NCBI GenBank assembly: GCA_016721945.1
Contig: JADKHC010000008.1
Location: forward strand, 123,870 to 187,869
Reading direction: 5' to 3'
Source of the DNA: Verrucomicrobiota bacterium
Lineage (GTDB): Bacteria > Verrucomicrobiota > Verrucomicrobiia > Opitutales > Opitutaceae
DNA: 64,000 nt
The translations under genes were made by a program, and so were the position numbers. Shown in pieces: positions 10,001 through 16,889 of this stretch. How positions within the stretch are numbered: position 1 is the stretch's first letter; each line of letters starts with the position of its first letter. The notes under the pieces are model-generated. The model was not told the origin of the DNA. It searched no databases and was given only the letters and a program-made list of their open reading frames with translations.

Positions 10001-11197
10001 CCTTACAGCCAGCTCTTCGCCGAAGAACTGGGTGCCGTCCTCCAAGTGCGCGAGTCCGACCTCGACGACGTCTCCGCCCTCCTGCGCAGCCACGGCTTCA
10101 AAGCCTGCACCTCACGCATCGGCACGCTCAACCGCGATTACCGTTTCGTCGTTCGTCAGGCTGGCCAAGTCCTTATCGACAAAGATCTCTCCGAGCTCCG
10201 CGCCATCTGGTCCGACACCACGCGCCGCATTGCCGCGCTCCGCGACAACCCCGCCTGCGCTGAGTCAGAATATCAGCTCAAACTCGACCGCACCGACCCA
10301 GGCATCACACCTAAAATCACTTTTAATTACTCCAATCCATTTTCACAGGAGAGAACAGAGGACAAGGCAGCCTCTTCTGTGCCGAACTCCGTTCCCTCAG
10401 TTACCTCCTGTAAAAGCTCTGAACGGCCGCCGATGGCCATCCTACGCGAGCAAGGTGTGAACGGCGAAATCGAAATGGCCGCCGCCTTCGATCGCGCAGG
10501 CTTCAAAGCCATCGATGTCCACATGACCGATATTCTGTCGGGTCGCATTTTGCTAAAGGATTTCCGCGGCCTTGTCGCTTGCGGCGGTTTTAGCTACGGC
10601 GATGTTCTCGGTGCTGGCGAAGGCTGGGCCAAGAGCATCCTCTTCAACGACCACGCCCGCGCCGAGTTCTCTGCCTTCTTCGCCCGCCCCGACACGTTCG
10701 CCCTCGGCGTATGCAACGGCTGCCAGATGATGAGCAATCTCCACTCGATCATCCCCGGCGCCGACCATTGGCCACACTTTGTGCAAAACAAATCCGAGCG
10801 TTTCGAAGCCCGCTTCGCCTCGCTCAAGATCGAAAAGAGCCCAAGCATCCTCTTTGCCGGTATGGAAGGTTCGGTCATTCCGATCGCCGTCTCGCACGGC
10901 GAAGGCTACGCCGAATTCAAGGACGCCGTCGCAGCCAAAACCTGCAGCGACTCCGGCCTCGTCGTCGCACGCTACGTCGACAACAAGCACCAGAGCACCG
11001 AGCAATATCCGCTGAACCCGAACAGCTCCCCGCTCGGCATGACCGCGCTAACGACCCGCGACGGCCGCGTGACGATCATGATGCCACACCCAGAACGCGT
11101 CTTCCGCACCGCAACCATGAGCTACCACCCCGCCGAATGGGGCGAAGACTCCCCGTGGATGAAGCTCTTCTACAACGCCCGCGCCTGGGTGGGGTGA
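7073..11197 (+). CDS. purL: Phosphoribosylformylglycinamidine synthase, single-chain type
   Basis: Converts FGAR, glutamine and ATP to FGAM in purine synthesis. This is the large one-chain form. The N-terminus MLILRGAPALSEFRIKKL matches the E. coli enzyme, which fixes the start at 7073 rather than the ATG at 7046. The synthetase halves include NSEHCRHK, HNHPTAISPFPGAATG and PVGKDSMSM. The C-terminal glutaminase domain has its cysteine in GVCNGCQMM (about residue 1212) and HPERVFR at the end. At 1374 aa it exceeds the E. coli protein (1295); much of the excess is two palindrome-derived inserts at residues about 839-868 and 1089-1115, both in linkers and in the same reading frame. Confidence 0.95.
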   Translation: MLILRGAPALSEFRIKKLQQDLAAAGLPAREIATQFIHVVELNAGASLDAAEQSVLEKLLTYGPHREEHASKGLLQIVAPRPGTISPWSSKATDIAHICGLAKIKRIERAIAYWIDAETAPLSVAQTTLLAAKLHDRMTQVVFSDFPQLDVLFSHETPRPLSSVPVLAQGRTALVHANVSLGLALADDEIDYLVNSFTTLGRDPNDIELMMFAQANSEHCRHKIFNATWDIDGEKLDHSLFAMIKNTYTLHSEGILSAYKDNAAVLTGHRAGRFYVNPQTGEYAAHEEDIHILCKVETHNHPTAISPFPGAATGSGGEIRDEGATGRGSKPKAGLSGFTVSNLKIPGAIQPWEDDNGKPGRIVSALDIMIDGPLGGAAFNNEFGRPAINGYFRTFEQEVSAAAKPGRNTPPEPPTELRGYHKPIMLAGGLGNIKAEHVQKGKINPGDKLVVLGGPAMLIGLGGGAASSMASGSGQEDLDFASVQRENPEMERRCQEVIDRCWALGEENPIAFIHDVGAGGLSNALPELVNDGGRGGLFNLRKVPNDEPGMAPLEIWCNESQERYVLAVPAAQIETFSKICERERCPFAVVGEATEQKQLVLEDPHFQNKPIDMPLEVLLGKPPRMHRSEKTLVRFQPRLNLHGVSLDEAARRILAHPTVADKTFLISIGDRTVTGLVCRDQMVGPWQVPVADCGVTASTYTGYTGEAMSMGERTPVAVNNAAASARLAVGEALTNLAAAHVGAIGKVNLSANWMAAPAVPGDAADLYAAVHAVGMELCPALGITIPVGKDSMSMSTVWKDGNKQKRITAPISLIVSAFAPVTDVRLTVTPQLQYDQPKPLSQEATERTEIGLKQSDSPSSVPSVPSCKNLESIGETLLLLVDLGRGQNRLGGSILAQVVSQMGEATPDVDDPGDLKAFWTVIQQLVSDKKILAYHDRSDGGLFATTVEMAFAGHTGVTLDLALSTKAKGGANAASSPYSQLFAEELGAVLQVRESDLDDVSALLRSHGFKACTSRIGTLNRDYRFVVRQAGQVLIDKDLSELRAIWSDTTRRIAALRDNPACAESEYQLKLDRTDPGITPKITFNYSNPFSQERTEDKAASSVPNSVPSVTSCKSSERPPMAILREQGVNGEIEMAAAFDRAGFKAIDVHMTDILSGRILLKDFRGLVACGGFSYGDVLGAGEGWAKSILFNDHARAEFSAFFARPDTFALGVCNGCQMMSNLHSIIPGADHWPHFVQNKSERFEARFASLKIEKSPSILFAGMEGSVIPIAVSHGEGYAEFKDAVAAKTCSDSGLVVARYVDNKHQSTEQYPLNPNSSPLGMTALTTRDGRVTIMMPHPERVFRTATMSYHPAEWGEDSPWMKLFYNARAWVG
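9590..9677 (+). repeat. Palindromic element inserted in-frame in purL (copy 1)
   Basis: Imperfect inverted repeat. The left arm contains ACAGGAGGCAACGGAG and the right arm CTCCGTTCCCTCTGTTCCC, pairing over about 25 bp with four mismatches. It is translated as LSQEATERTE ... SSVPSVPSCK between the conserved TPQLQ and GETLLLLVDLG segments of PurL, where the E. coli enzyme has no counterpart. No stop codon arises. Confidence 0.85.
10338..10415 (+). repeat. Palindromic element inserted in-frame in purL (copy 2)
   Basis: Same element, orientation and reading frame as copy 1. The left arm begins TTTTCACAGGAGAGAACAG and the right arm ends TACCTCCTGTAAAA. It is translated as FSQERTED ... NSVPSVTSCK. 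It lies in the linker between the second synthetase half and the glutaminase domain, just before the conserved MAILREQGVNGE. Confidence 0.83.
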
Positions 11198-11285
11198 CAT
11201 CAAACCAGAAACAAGACTGTCCTTTTAAACAATCTCAGGCTACTAGACGAGGCCTCCTGTAAAGCCAAAGTCAGCCCCTACTCCA

Positions 11286-12575
11286 ATGCTCACCGCGCTA
11301 ACGCTCACTCGCTTCAAAAGCTTTTCAGATACGCGCAATAAACTCAGCCTCGGCCAGCTTAGCCTTATCATCGGCACCAACGCCAGTGGCAAAAGCAACC
11401 TCCGTGATGGCTTGCGTTTTATTCATGGAATCTCACGCGGCTACAGTCTGGCTGAAGTCATCGGCGAGAAATATATTGAAGGTGGGGTCCTTCAATGGAA
11501 AGGCATTCGCGGAGGCGTGCGTGAAACAGTACTACGCAACGGCGGCCCACAAGGCACTCAATTTAGTCTCAGTGTCGAAAGCATCCTCGCAGTCGATAAT
11601 CGCAAAGCGACTTACAGTATTACAGTTGATGTGGGCGACAAAGAACATCCTCCGTTTGTAGCGGCCGAAAGTTTGATCGTAGAGGGTAAGGGAAAATTCA
11701 TTTTCCATACCCAGCCTGACGGTGAAGATCTAAATGAACTTCCTAACCAGAGAAAGATCTTTGCTCAAGTGCGTAAAGAAGCCAGAGCAGGCTTTTCGGG
11801 GCCAAAGTTAGACTTTCGCCGTGATCAACCAATCCTCTCTCAAATCTGCGATCACAGCGAAACCAAGAAGCTTCCCGCAGCCCGTGAATATGTGACACAG
11901 TTTCTACAAACCATCGCATCAATCCGCTTTCTTGATCTCGAACCACCTGCACTTCGACGCCCCTCAATTCCTGGACAAACAATCCTCGGAGACAAAGGCG
12001 AAAACCTTTCCTCAGTCCTTCAAGCTATATGCGCTGACAAAAAACGCAGAGAAGCTTTGATTGAATGGACGCGAGAATTAACGCCTTTAGACGTTATCGA
12101 TTTCAGATTCCCCGACGTAAGCCTCGAAGGGAAAATCCAGCTTCAATTAGTTGAAGCTGGAGGGCGCGAAATTTCAGCAGAAAGCGCAAGCGACGGTACC
12201 CTTCGATTCTTAGCTTTCGCTGCTGCCCTACTCGGTACCGATCCCGCCCGTTGCTACTTTTTTGAAGAAATGGAAAATGGTATCCACCCAAACCGAGCCT
12301 ACCTCCTAATCCAGCTTCTGAAAACAGCGACCAAGGACGGAACGATCCAAGTCATAGGCACAACGCATTCCCCATCATTGCTCAATTTTCTCGACGACGC
12401 AGCACTGCACGATGCCTCGCTTGTCTACCGAGCCGATGGCAAATCAAAGGTCCGAAGTTTCCGCGATTTACCGGATTTGTGGAAAATTCACCAGACATCG
12501 TCCGCAGGCCAATTACACAGCTCCGGATGGTTCGAAAACGCTGCGACATTTCTCGAAGGTGACGACCAACCATGA
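11286..12575 (+). CDS. AAA family ATPase (RecF/OLD-like)
   Basis: SMC/RecF-type ATPase of 429 aa. The Walker A motif GTNASGKSN is at residues 30-38 after a typical LTRFKSF start. A signature-like stretch (SAESASDGTLRFLAF) is followed by a Walker B region (YFFEEMENGIHP) and a switch histidine in GTTHSP. No nuclease domain is fused to it; the next gene, overlapping by 4 bp, looks like a TOPRIM nuclease. The pair resembles the two-gene AAA plus TOPRIM/RloB-like phage defence modules (AbiL, PARIS and OLD-related types). The role in defence is inference. Base composition is less GC-rich than purL, which suggests transfer. Confidence 0.82.
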   Translation: MLTALTLTRFKSFSDTRNKLSLGQLSLIIGTNASGKSNLRDGLRFIHGISRGYSLAEVIGEKYIEGGVLQWKGIRGGVRETVLRNGGPQGTQFSLSVESILAVDNRKATYSITVDVGDKEHPPFVAAESLIVEGKGKFIFHTQPDGEDLNELPNQRKIFAQVRKEARAGFSGPKLDFRRDQPILSQICDHSETKKLPAAREYVTQFLQTIASIRFLDLEPPALRRPSIPGQTILGDKGENLSSVLQAICADKKRREALIEWTRELTPLDVIDFRFPDVSLEGKIQLQLVEAGGREISAESASDGTLRFLAFAAALLGTDPARCYFFEEMENGIHPNRAYLLIQLLKTATKDGTIQVIGTTHSPSLLNFLDDAALHDASLVYRADGKSKVRSFRDLPDLWKIHQTSSAGQLHSSGWFENAATFLEGDDQP

Positions 12576-13153
12576 GTACCAAAATTCTCGTCATCCCTGA
12601 AGACTTCACAAAAGATGAGCACATCCTTAAACCGCTTGTAGAGAAGCTCGTTGAGGAAGCAGGCTTTCCGCGAGCTACCGTGACTGTTTGCCGCGACCCA
12701 AATTTCCAAGGAGTCGCCGCGGCGATGAATGAAAGCCGTATTCGAACAGAAGTGATCGAGCGTTACCCCATGGTCGACATCTTTATCCAACTGGTGGACC
12801 GGGATGGCTTAGCAGGGCGTGAAGTGGCGGCGCGCAATCTTGAAACGAAGTTTAACCAAGAACTTGCGCCCAAGCATAAACGTTTCTTCGCCGAACTTGC
12901 CCGCCAGGAGGTTGAAGTTTTCATTCTCGCGGGACACGAGCTAGACAACGGAGTTAGCTGGCAAGTGATTCGTGATGACGCCAACGTGAAGAATACATTT
13001 TTCCAATCCTTGGTCCGACGTGAAGGCACCGAGAGCCTCCCCCACCAAGGCCGTAAAAAGCTCATGGCAGCAGCAATTAGAAATTTCCAGCGCATCATGA
13101 GCCGCTGCGACGATGACCTCGGGAATCTGTTAGAACGTTTACGCCATCAATGA
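12572..13153 (+). CDS. TOPRIM-like (DUF4276/RloB-type) protein, partner of the AAA ATPase
   Basis: A 193-aa protein whose start overlaps the AAA gene stop (ATGA), so the two are translationally coupled. It shows an N-terminal beta strand followed by an acidic residue (ILVIPED), then a DxD motif at the end of a hydrophobic strand (VDIFIQLVDRDG), and a further acidic site (FILAGHELD). This is the order of acidic residues in TOPRIM metal sites, which suggests a nuclease. Family assignment is by motif only and moderately sure. Confidence 0.6.
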   Translation: MSTKILVIPEDFTKDEHILKPLVEKLVEEAGFPRATVTVCRDPNFQGVAAAMNESRIRTEVIERYPMVDIFIQLVDRDGLAGREVAARNLETKFNQELAPKHKRFFAELARQEVEVFILAGHELDNGVSWQVIRDDANVKNTFFQSLVRREGTESLPHQGRKKLMAAAIRNFQRIMSRCDDDLGNLLERLRHQ

Positions 13154-13356
13154 GTCGATCTACATCAAATGAACAGGTTTGTCTCTGGGACAACCTGGCA
13201 GCCAATCCCGACCAGCTTGGCATTCCCGCGAGGCATGCAAAGCTGCTCGCCGAAGATCATGCGCGCTATCAGGCCAACCCCGCCGAGGGTTCGAGTTGGG
13301 CCGAGGTCAAATCACGCATCACCGGCCATGTCCCATATTGCCGAACCAGCCCATGA
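13150..13356 (+). CDS. Addiction-module antitoxin-like fragment
   Basis: A 68-residue reading frame overlapping the preceding stop by 4 bp. Residues about 10-58 (LWDNLAANPDQLG ... GSSWAEVKSRI) match the C-terminal two thirds of the small antitoxin-like family often called addiction module component (TIGR02574). The usual N-terminal 20-25 residues are missing and no RelE-type toxin follows. It looks like a remnant joined to the end of the AAA/TOPRIM unit. Confidence 0.5.
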   Translation: MSRSTSNEQVCLWDNLAANPDQLGIPARHAKLLAEDHARYQANPAEGSSWAEVKSRITGHVPYCRTSP

Positions 13357-13552
13357 GCGCGAAGCTCACGTGCACCAGGTGGCGATCTATCGCGCCATGA
13401 CTCCGCAGCAGCGCCTGCAGCAAGCGCTCCGGATGAATCGCAGCATGCGCACGCTGATGGCAGGTGGTTTTCGCGACCGCAATCCCTCTTGGACCGACGA
13501 ACGGGTTCGGCACGCGGTGGCCGACCGCATTCTCCATGCTACCACCGGATGA
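13328..13552 (+). CDS. Small conserved hypothetical protein
   Basis: A 74-aa basic protein starting at an ATG at 13328, overlapping the antitoxin fragment by 29 bp. The pattern MTPQQRLQQALRMNRSMRTL followed by a GGFRDRNPSWTDERVRHAVADRIL helix resembles small proteins found beside nucleotidyltransferase or toxin-antitoxin genes in Verrucomicrobiota and Planctomycetota; this link is from memory and weak. No function is assigned. Confidence 0.5.
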   Translation: MSHIAEPAHEREAHVHQVAIYRAMTPQQRLQQALRMNRSMRTLMAGGFRDRNPSWTDERVRHAVADRILHATTG

Positions 13553-13598
13553 GTTGAGCTTGTTTGTCTCACGTGACCCAGCAAGTCGAACTTGTTTC

Positions 13599-14690
13599 AT
13601 GCGCCAAATTCTCGTCACGCTAGTAGTGGCCCTCCTGTTCACGGCCTGCGGTCGGCCGAAAAAGCCGCGGGCTCCAAATACTCGGCCCGACGCATCTGCC
13701 ACGAAGGAGCAGACGAAAACGGCTCCTACCCTACCATCTATAACCGATGTCAGCCGCCAATTTCGGGACGCGGTTAAAGCCCGGCTTGATGAGAACCAAG
13801 TAGTCATACTTTTATCCAATGGCAGTCGGGCCATTGCTCCATTGGCATCACTCACGACCGCTGATCTGGCGTGGCTCACCCAGTTGTCGAAGGACAATCC
13901 ACTCGCCAAGGGCAAATCCACCATGGTCGTCGTGGCCAGCACGGTGCCGATAAAGAAAACTATCCAAGTTTCTAAAATCGAGGGCTCAATAGAAACTGTT
14001 CAGCTCTGCCCACCCAATATCATACGCGATCAAATCGGCGGCACTTGCATGATCTATGCCCGCGTACACTGGCTCGATATCGCCGGGTACTACGTCGATT
14101 CCGGCGAGATCTATAAAATCATCAATGATACCCCAACGGACAGTCCCTGGCGCTCACCGCGCTATGTCGCGGGGCTGACTGGCATCATGAATGGTTTCAA
14201 AACGAAGACCATCACCCACAGCATGCCACCACAAGAGGAACCAGCCGGTTGGGCCAGAAAGGAACTTCGCAAAGGCCGTCCCCTGCTCGCGGCACTCCCG
14301 CGCGAGATCTGGCAAGCCCTTCCGCCCGGCTTCATCGCAGCGCATCCATGGAGTGGCGGCTCCGTCGGCCACCAAATCGTGGTCAACGGTTTCACGTGGG
14401 ATTCGGCGACCCAGAAAGGAACTTTTCACATCATCAACTCTTGGAATGAGCTACTGGAATTCGACCTCAACGCCGAAGACGTAAAAGCCGGCCTCCTCGT
14501 CTTTGAAAAAAGCCTATCGCCGATTGGCGAAGTTCAAACCGAGTCCGTGAAAGAAATTGTCCAAGCCATCACTTTTATCAAATCGGTTGGCGCAACCAAC
14601 CTCTATGAGGTAAAAACCAATCTAGGAACCCGCAGAGTCGCCGCACCCAGCGAAGACAATATCTACAGCTTGATTGAGCAAGGCCAGTGA
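13599..14690 (+). CDS. Lipoprotein with papain-like cysteine peptidase fold
   Basis: A 363-aa protein with a signal peptide and lipobox (LLFTAC, Cys17). The mature part contains the four polar positions of a papain-type site in order: Q145 and C150 in QIGGTC, H258 in GGSVGHQIVV, and N280 in HIINSW. The spacing and the INSW motif are typical of C1/C39-like peptidases. I therefore predict a surface or periplasmic cysteine peptidase or a related transglutaminase-like enzyme. The start at 13599 is chosen because the signal peptide begins there; an upstream in-frame start has no such feature. Confidence 0.68.
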   Translation: MRQILVTLVVALLFTACGRPKKPRAPNTRPDASATKEQTKTAPTLPSITDVSRQFRDAVKARLDENQVVILLSNGSRAIAPLASLTTADLAWLTQLSKDNPLAKGKSTMVVVASTVPIKKTIQVSKIEGSIETVQLCPPNIIRDQIGGTCMIYARVHWLDIAGYYVDSGEIYKIINDTPTDSPWRSPRYVAGLTGIMNGFKTKTITHSMPPQEEPAGWARKELRKGRPLLAALPREIWQALPPGFIAAHPWSGGSVGHQIVVNGFTWDSATQKGTFHIINSWNELLEFDLNAEDVKAGLLVFEKSLSPIGEVQTESVKEIVQAITFIKSVGATNLYEVKTNLGTRRVAAPSEDNIYSLIEQGQ

Positions 14691-14730
14691 AGCGGCACCC
14701 CAAACAAGCGAAGGACTCCTGATTGAGGAC

Positions 14731-14880
14731 GGCTAAGCCGTAACGAAGCATTATCACCGGCGTGGAGCGATGTGTAGGAGGTGGTGCCCGATGTCCCATC
14801 GGGCTTGATCGAAGCCGCTCTCAGAACAGCCCGTTGGGGACAACGGGCTCCACCGTCTACTGCATGGATACAGCTTAGCC
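14731..14880. repeat. Composite intergenic repeat, copy A
   Basis: A mosaic of modules shared with copy C (57340-57662). One is a GCCCGATG/CATCGGGC hairpin near 14793-14811. A second is AGCCCGTTG/CAACGGGCT near 14828-14849. The right end is CTGCATGGATACAGCTTAGC. Its right edge supplies the TAA stop of the minus-strand gene at 14875-15108. No transposase is encoded. Confidence 0.75.
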
Positions 14881-15108
14881 ATGTCGCGCGAATTCGCCGA
14901 TGAAGTGATCGACGTTGCGGCCGGAGACTTGGGCTTCGACGTCGCGTTGCAGCCAGCGATTTTTCACCGTTAGCTTCACGCTCACACCGAGACGTTGCGC
15001 CAGGCGCAGAATCGCTTTCGGCCGTTGCGTTTCCCAGCACCAGCACGTGAAGCCGATACTGATCGGTTTAACAGTCACAACTTCGGAGTCAGAGGTAGCC
15101 TGTATCAT
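14875..15108 (-). CDS. Small hypothetical protein
   Basis: A 77-aa reading frame with an ATG at 15106-15108. The sequence has a central basic helix (RPKAILRLAQRLGVSV) and charged C-terminus (VDHFIGEFARHG). It has the look of a real small soluble protein, but no family is recognised. The stop codon falls inside the terminal bases of repeat copy A. An upstream ATG at 15154-15156 is possible. Confidence 0.45.
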   Translation of the reverse strand: MIQATSDSEVVTVKPISIGFTCWCWETQRPKAILRLAQRLGVSVKLTVKNRWLQRDVEAQVSGRNVDHFIGEFARHG

Positions 15109-15183
15109 AACAGATCCGATGTAGCCCAAATCAGGCCAATTCCATATAGCCGCCAAACATGCTCAAAAACAGCCAACGCCGCG

Positions 15184-15660
15184 ATGCACAGCCCATCGCC
15201 ATCGTTGCTTTCATACTCCGCGCCGCTCACGCTTCAGCCTCTGACCTCGAAAACAAAATCCTCTTCGCCCAAGCGCCCAAACATTCTTGCCGTGGATGAC
15301 GCCAAGGCGGTGCGCCTTATTGCCCACAAGATACTTAGCGCTTTCGACTGCGACGTAAGCGAAGCCACCAACGGGTTCAACGCCCTCTTCGCTATGGAGA
15401 AGTTGCTACCCGATCTCATTCTCCTCGACGTCAATATGCCCATCATGAGCGGTCTCGAAATGCTCACGATGCTGAAATCCAAACCCGCGCTGAAGAAGAT
15501 CCCGGTCATCATTCTCGCGTCGCCCGCCGATCACGCCGTCATGCCGGAAATCAAAGCGCTCGGCGTAAACGGAATCTTGATGAAGCCTTTCAAGGAAACT
15601 GCGCTGCTGGAAATAATCCTTGGTGTACTCGATCTTAAACCGGCTGCTAGCGGCAAATAA
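15184..15660 (+). CDS. CheY-like single-domain response regulator
   Basis: A 158-aa protein with an N-terminal Ser/Pro-rich extension (residues 1-30) and one receiver domain. The acidic pair is D38/D39, the phospho-acceptor D82 (LILLDVNMP), the switch serine S113 and the conserved K134 in MKPF. There is no output domain, so it probably acts by protein contact, as CheY does with FliM. It converges on the fliR end of the flagellar operon, which supports a motility role. The start is uncertain; the frame is open further upstream. Confidence 0.78.
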   Translation: MHSPSPSLLSYSAPLTLQPLTSKTKSSSPKRPNILAVDDAKAVRLIAHKILSAFDCDVSEATNGFNALFAMEKLLPDLILLDVNMPIMSGLEMLTMLKSKPALKKIPVIILASPADHAVMPEIKALGVNGILMKPFKETALLEIILGVLDLKPAASGK

Positions 15661-15696
15661 CCGCTGCGTTGAGCCAATGCCGGCCGGGCAGGCAAA

Positions 15697-16449
15697 TCAG
15701 CGCCCGACCATCTCGAGTATTTGGTAAGGCATGTCTTTGAATTCGGGGGCTAGATAGCGTGCAACCAGCGCACCCGAACCAGCCAGCAGAGTGAAACCAA
15801 CCAACACCCGGAGCGAGAAACTCAGGATAAAGACGCTCATCTTCGGCACGGCACGCCCCAGAACGGAGAACGCCAGCGTGATCAAAAAGTTCATCGCGAT
15901 AAACGGTGCCGAGATCCGGAAGCCGAGTTCTATCACGCGCGCCGTACCCGCCACGAGATGCTCGATCGAGAGCTGACTGAAGGCTGGCGCACCCGCCGGT
16001 GCCAGGTCGAAGCTTCGGGCAAACGCACTCAGCGCCCCAATGTGACCGCCGAGCAAAAAGAACATCACACCGGCGAAAGTGGAAAGAAACGCCGCCAGCG
16101 GCTCAGTTGAAGGAGCAGGCGCATCGATGCCTGGCGCAGCCGAGAGACCGATTTCCTGCGTAATCACACGGCCAGCCATGTCGACGGCAGAAAAAATTAA
16201 CCTTCCGACAAAGCCAAAAACCAGCCCGAGCACCACTTCGCCCATGGCGGAGACAATCAGTCCCGCGTTACCCGGCGGCAGCGCCGCAACCCGTGGAACC
16301 AATCCGTAGAGTAACGTAGCAATTAAAGCCGAAATCGCCACACGCACCATCACCGGCAGCGGCCGCCCGCCCAGCGTGGGCAGCAACATGACAATGCCTA
16401 GCCCGCGCAGAAAAACCATCATCCAGGCGTAGAGAAGTTCGACGGGCAT
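15697..16449 (-). CDS. fliR: Flagellar export apparatus protein FliR
   Basis: Integral membrane component of the flagellar type III export gate, forming the FliPQR pore. It has 250 aa with about six hydrophobic helices and the FliR pattern MVRVAISALIATLL. It is the last gene of the minus-strand flagellar operon; flhB and flhA, which often follow, are absent from this window. A palindromic element separates it from fliQ. Confidence 0.93.
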   Translation of the reverse strand: MPVELLYAWMMVFLRGLGIVMLLPTLGGRPLPVMVRVAISALIATLLYGLVPRVAALPPGNAGLIVSAMGEVVLGLVFGFVGRLIFSAVDMAGRVITQEIGLSAAPGIDAPAPSTEPLAAFLSTFAGVMFFLLGGHIGALSAFARSFDLAPAGAPAFSQLSIEHLVAGTARVIELGFRISAPFIAMNFLITLAFSVLGRAVPKMSVFILSFSLRVLVGFTLLAGSGALVARYLAPEFKDMPYQILEMVGR

Positions 16450-16454
16450 CGAGA

Positions 16455-16556
16455 AATTGCTTATCGGCTGTTGGCTATTGCCTATTTCTTATTGGTTATT
16501 GAACGAGGTTCGTTCTGCAAATAAGCATTTGGCAATATCCGAAAGCAATGAGCAAT
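16455..16556. repeat. Long imperfect palindrome between fliQ and fliR
   Basis: About 45-bp imperfect arms rich in the words TTGCYTAT and ATTGCC fold back on each other around GAACGAGGTTCGTTC at 16501-16515. It fills the whole gap between fliQ and fliR, so it will be transcribed as a hairpin within the operon mRNA. Confidence 0.65.
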
Positions 16557-16558
16557 CC

Positions 16559-16828
16559 TCACTGCCCCATCGTACCCATCTGGCCTATCATGCGGATGGC
16601 GAAATCCGAAAGCGCTCGGATAAGCCACGGCCCTAGGGCAATGCAGAGTACTGCGAGGGCGACGAGCTTTGGGGCAAAGGTCAGGGTTTGCTCCTGTATA
16701 CTGGTTACGGACTGAACCAAACTGGTGATCAAGCCAACCACAAGCATCACGCCCAGAAACGGCGCGACGATGTACAGCGAGAACGTGATCACGTTCTTGA
16801 AGATATCGATGGCCATTTCCGGTGTCAT
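16559..16828 (-). CDS. fliQ: Flagellar export apparatus protein FliQ
   Basis: An 89-aa protein with two membrane helices (residues about 15-40 and 55-75) and the typical SIQEQTLTFAPK segment between them. It is part of the FliPQR export pore in the flagellar basal body. It lies between fliP and fliR in the usual order. Confidence 0.93.
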   Translation of the reverse strand: MTPEMAIDIFKNVITFSLYIVAPFLGVMLVVGLITSLVQSVTSIQEQTLTFAPKLVALAVLCIALGPWLIRALSDFAIRMIGQMGTMGQ

Positions 16829-16889
16829 ATTTTAGCGATGTTTAATGGTGTGTAACGTATTACGTGACGCTTTTTCAGGTGGGTGTGGG

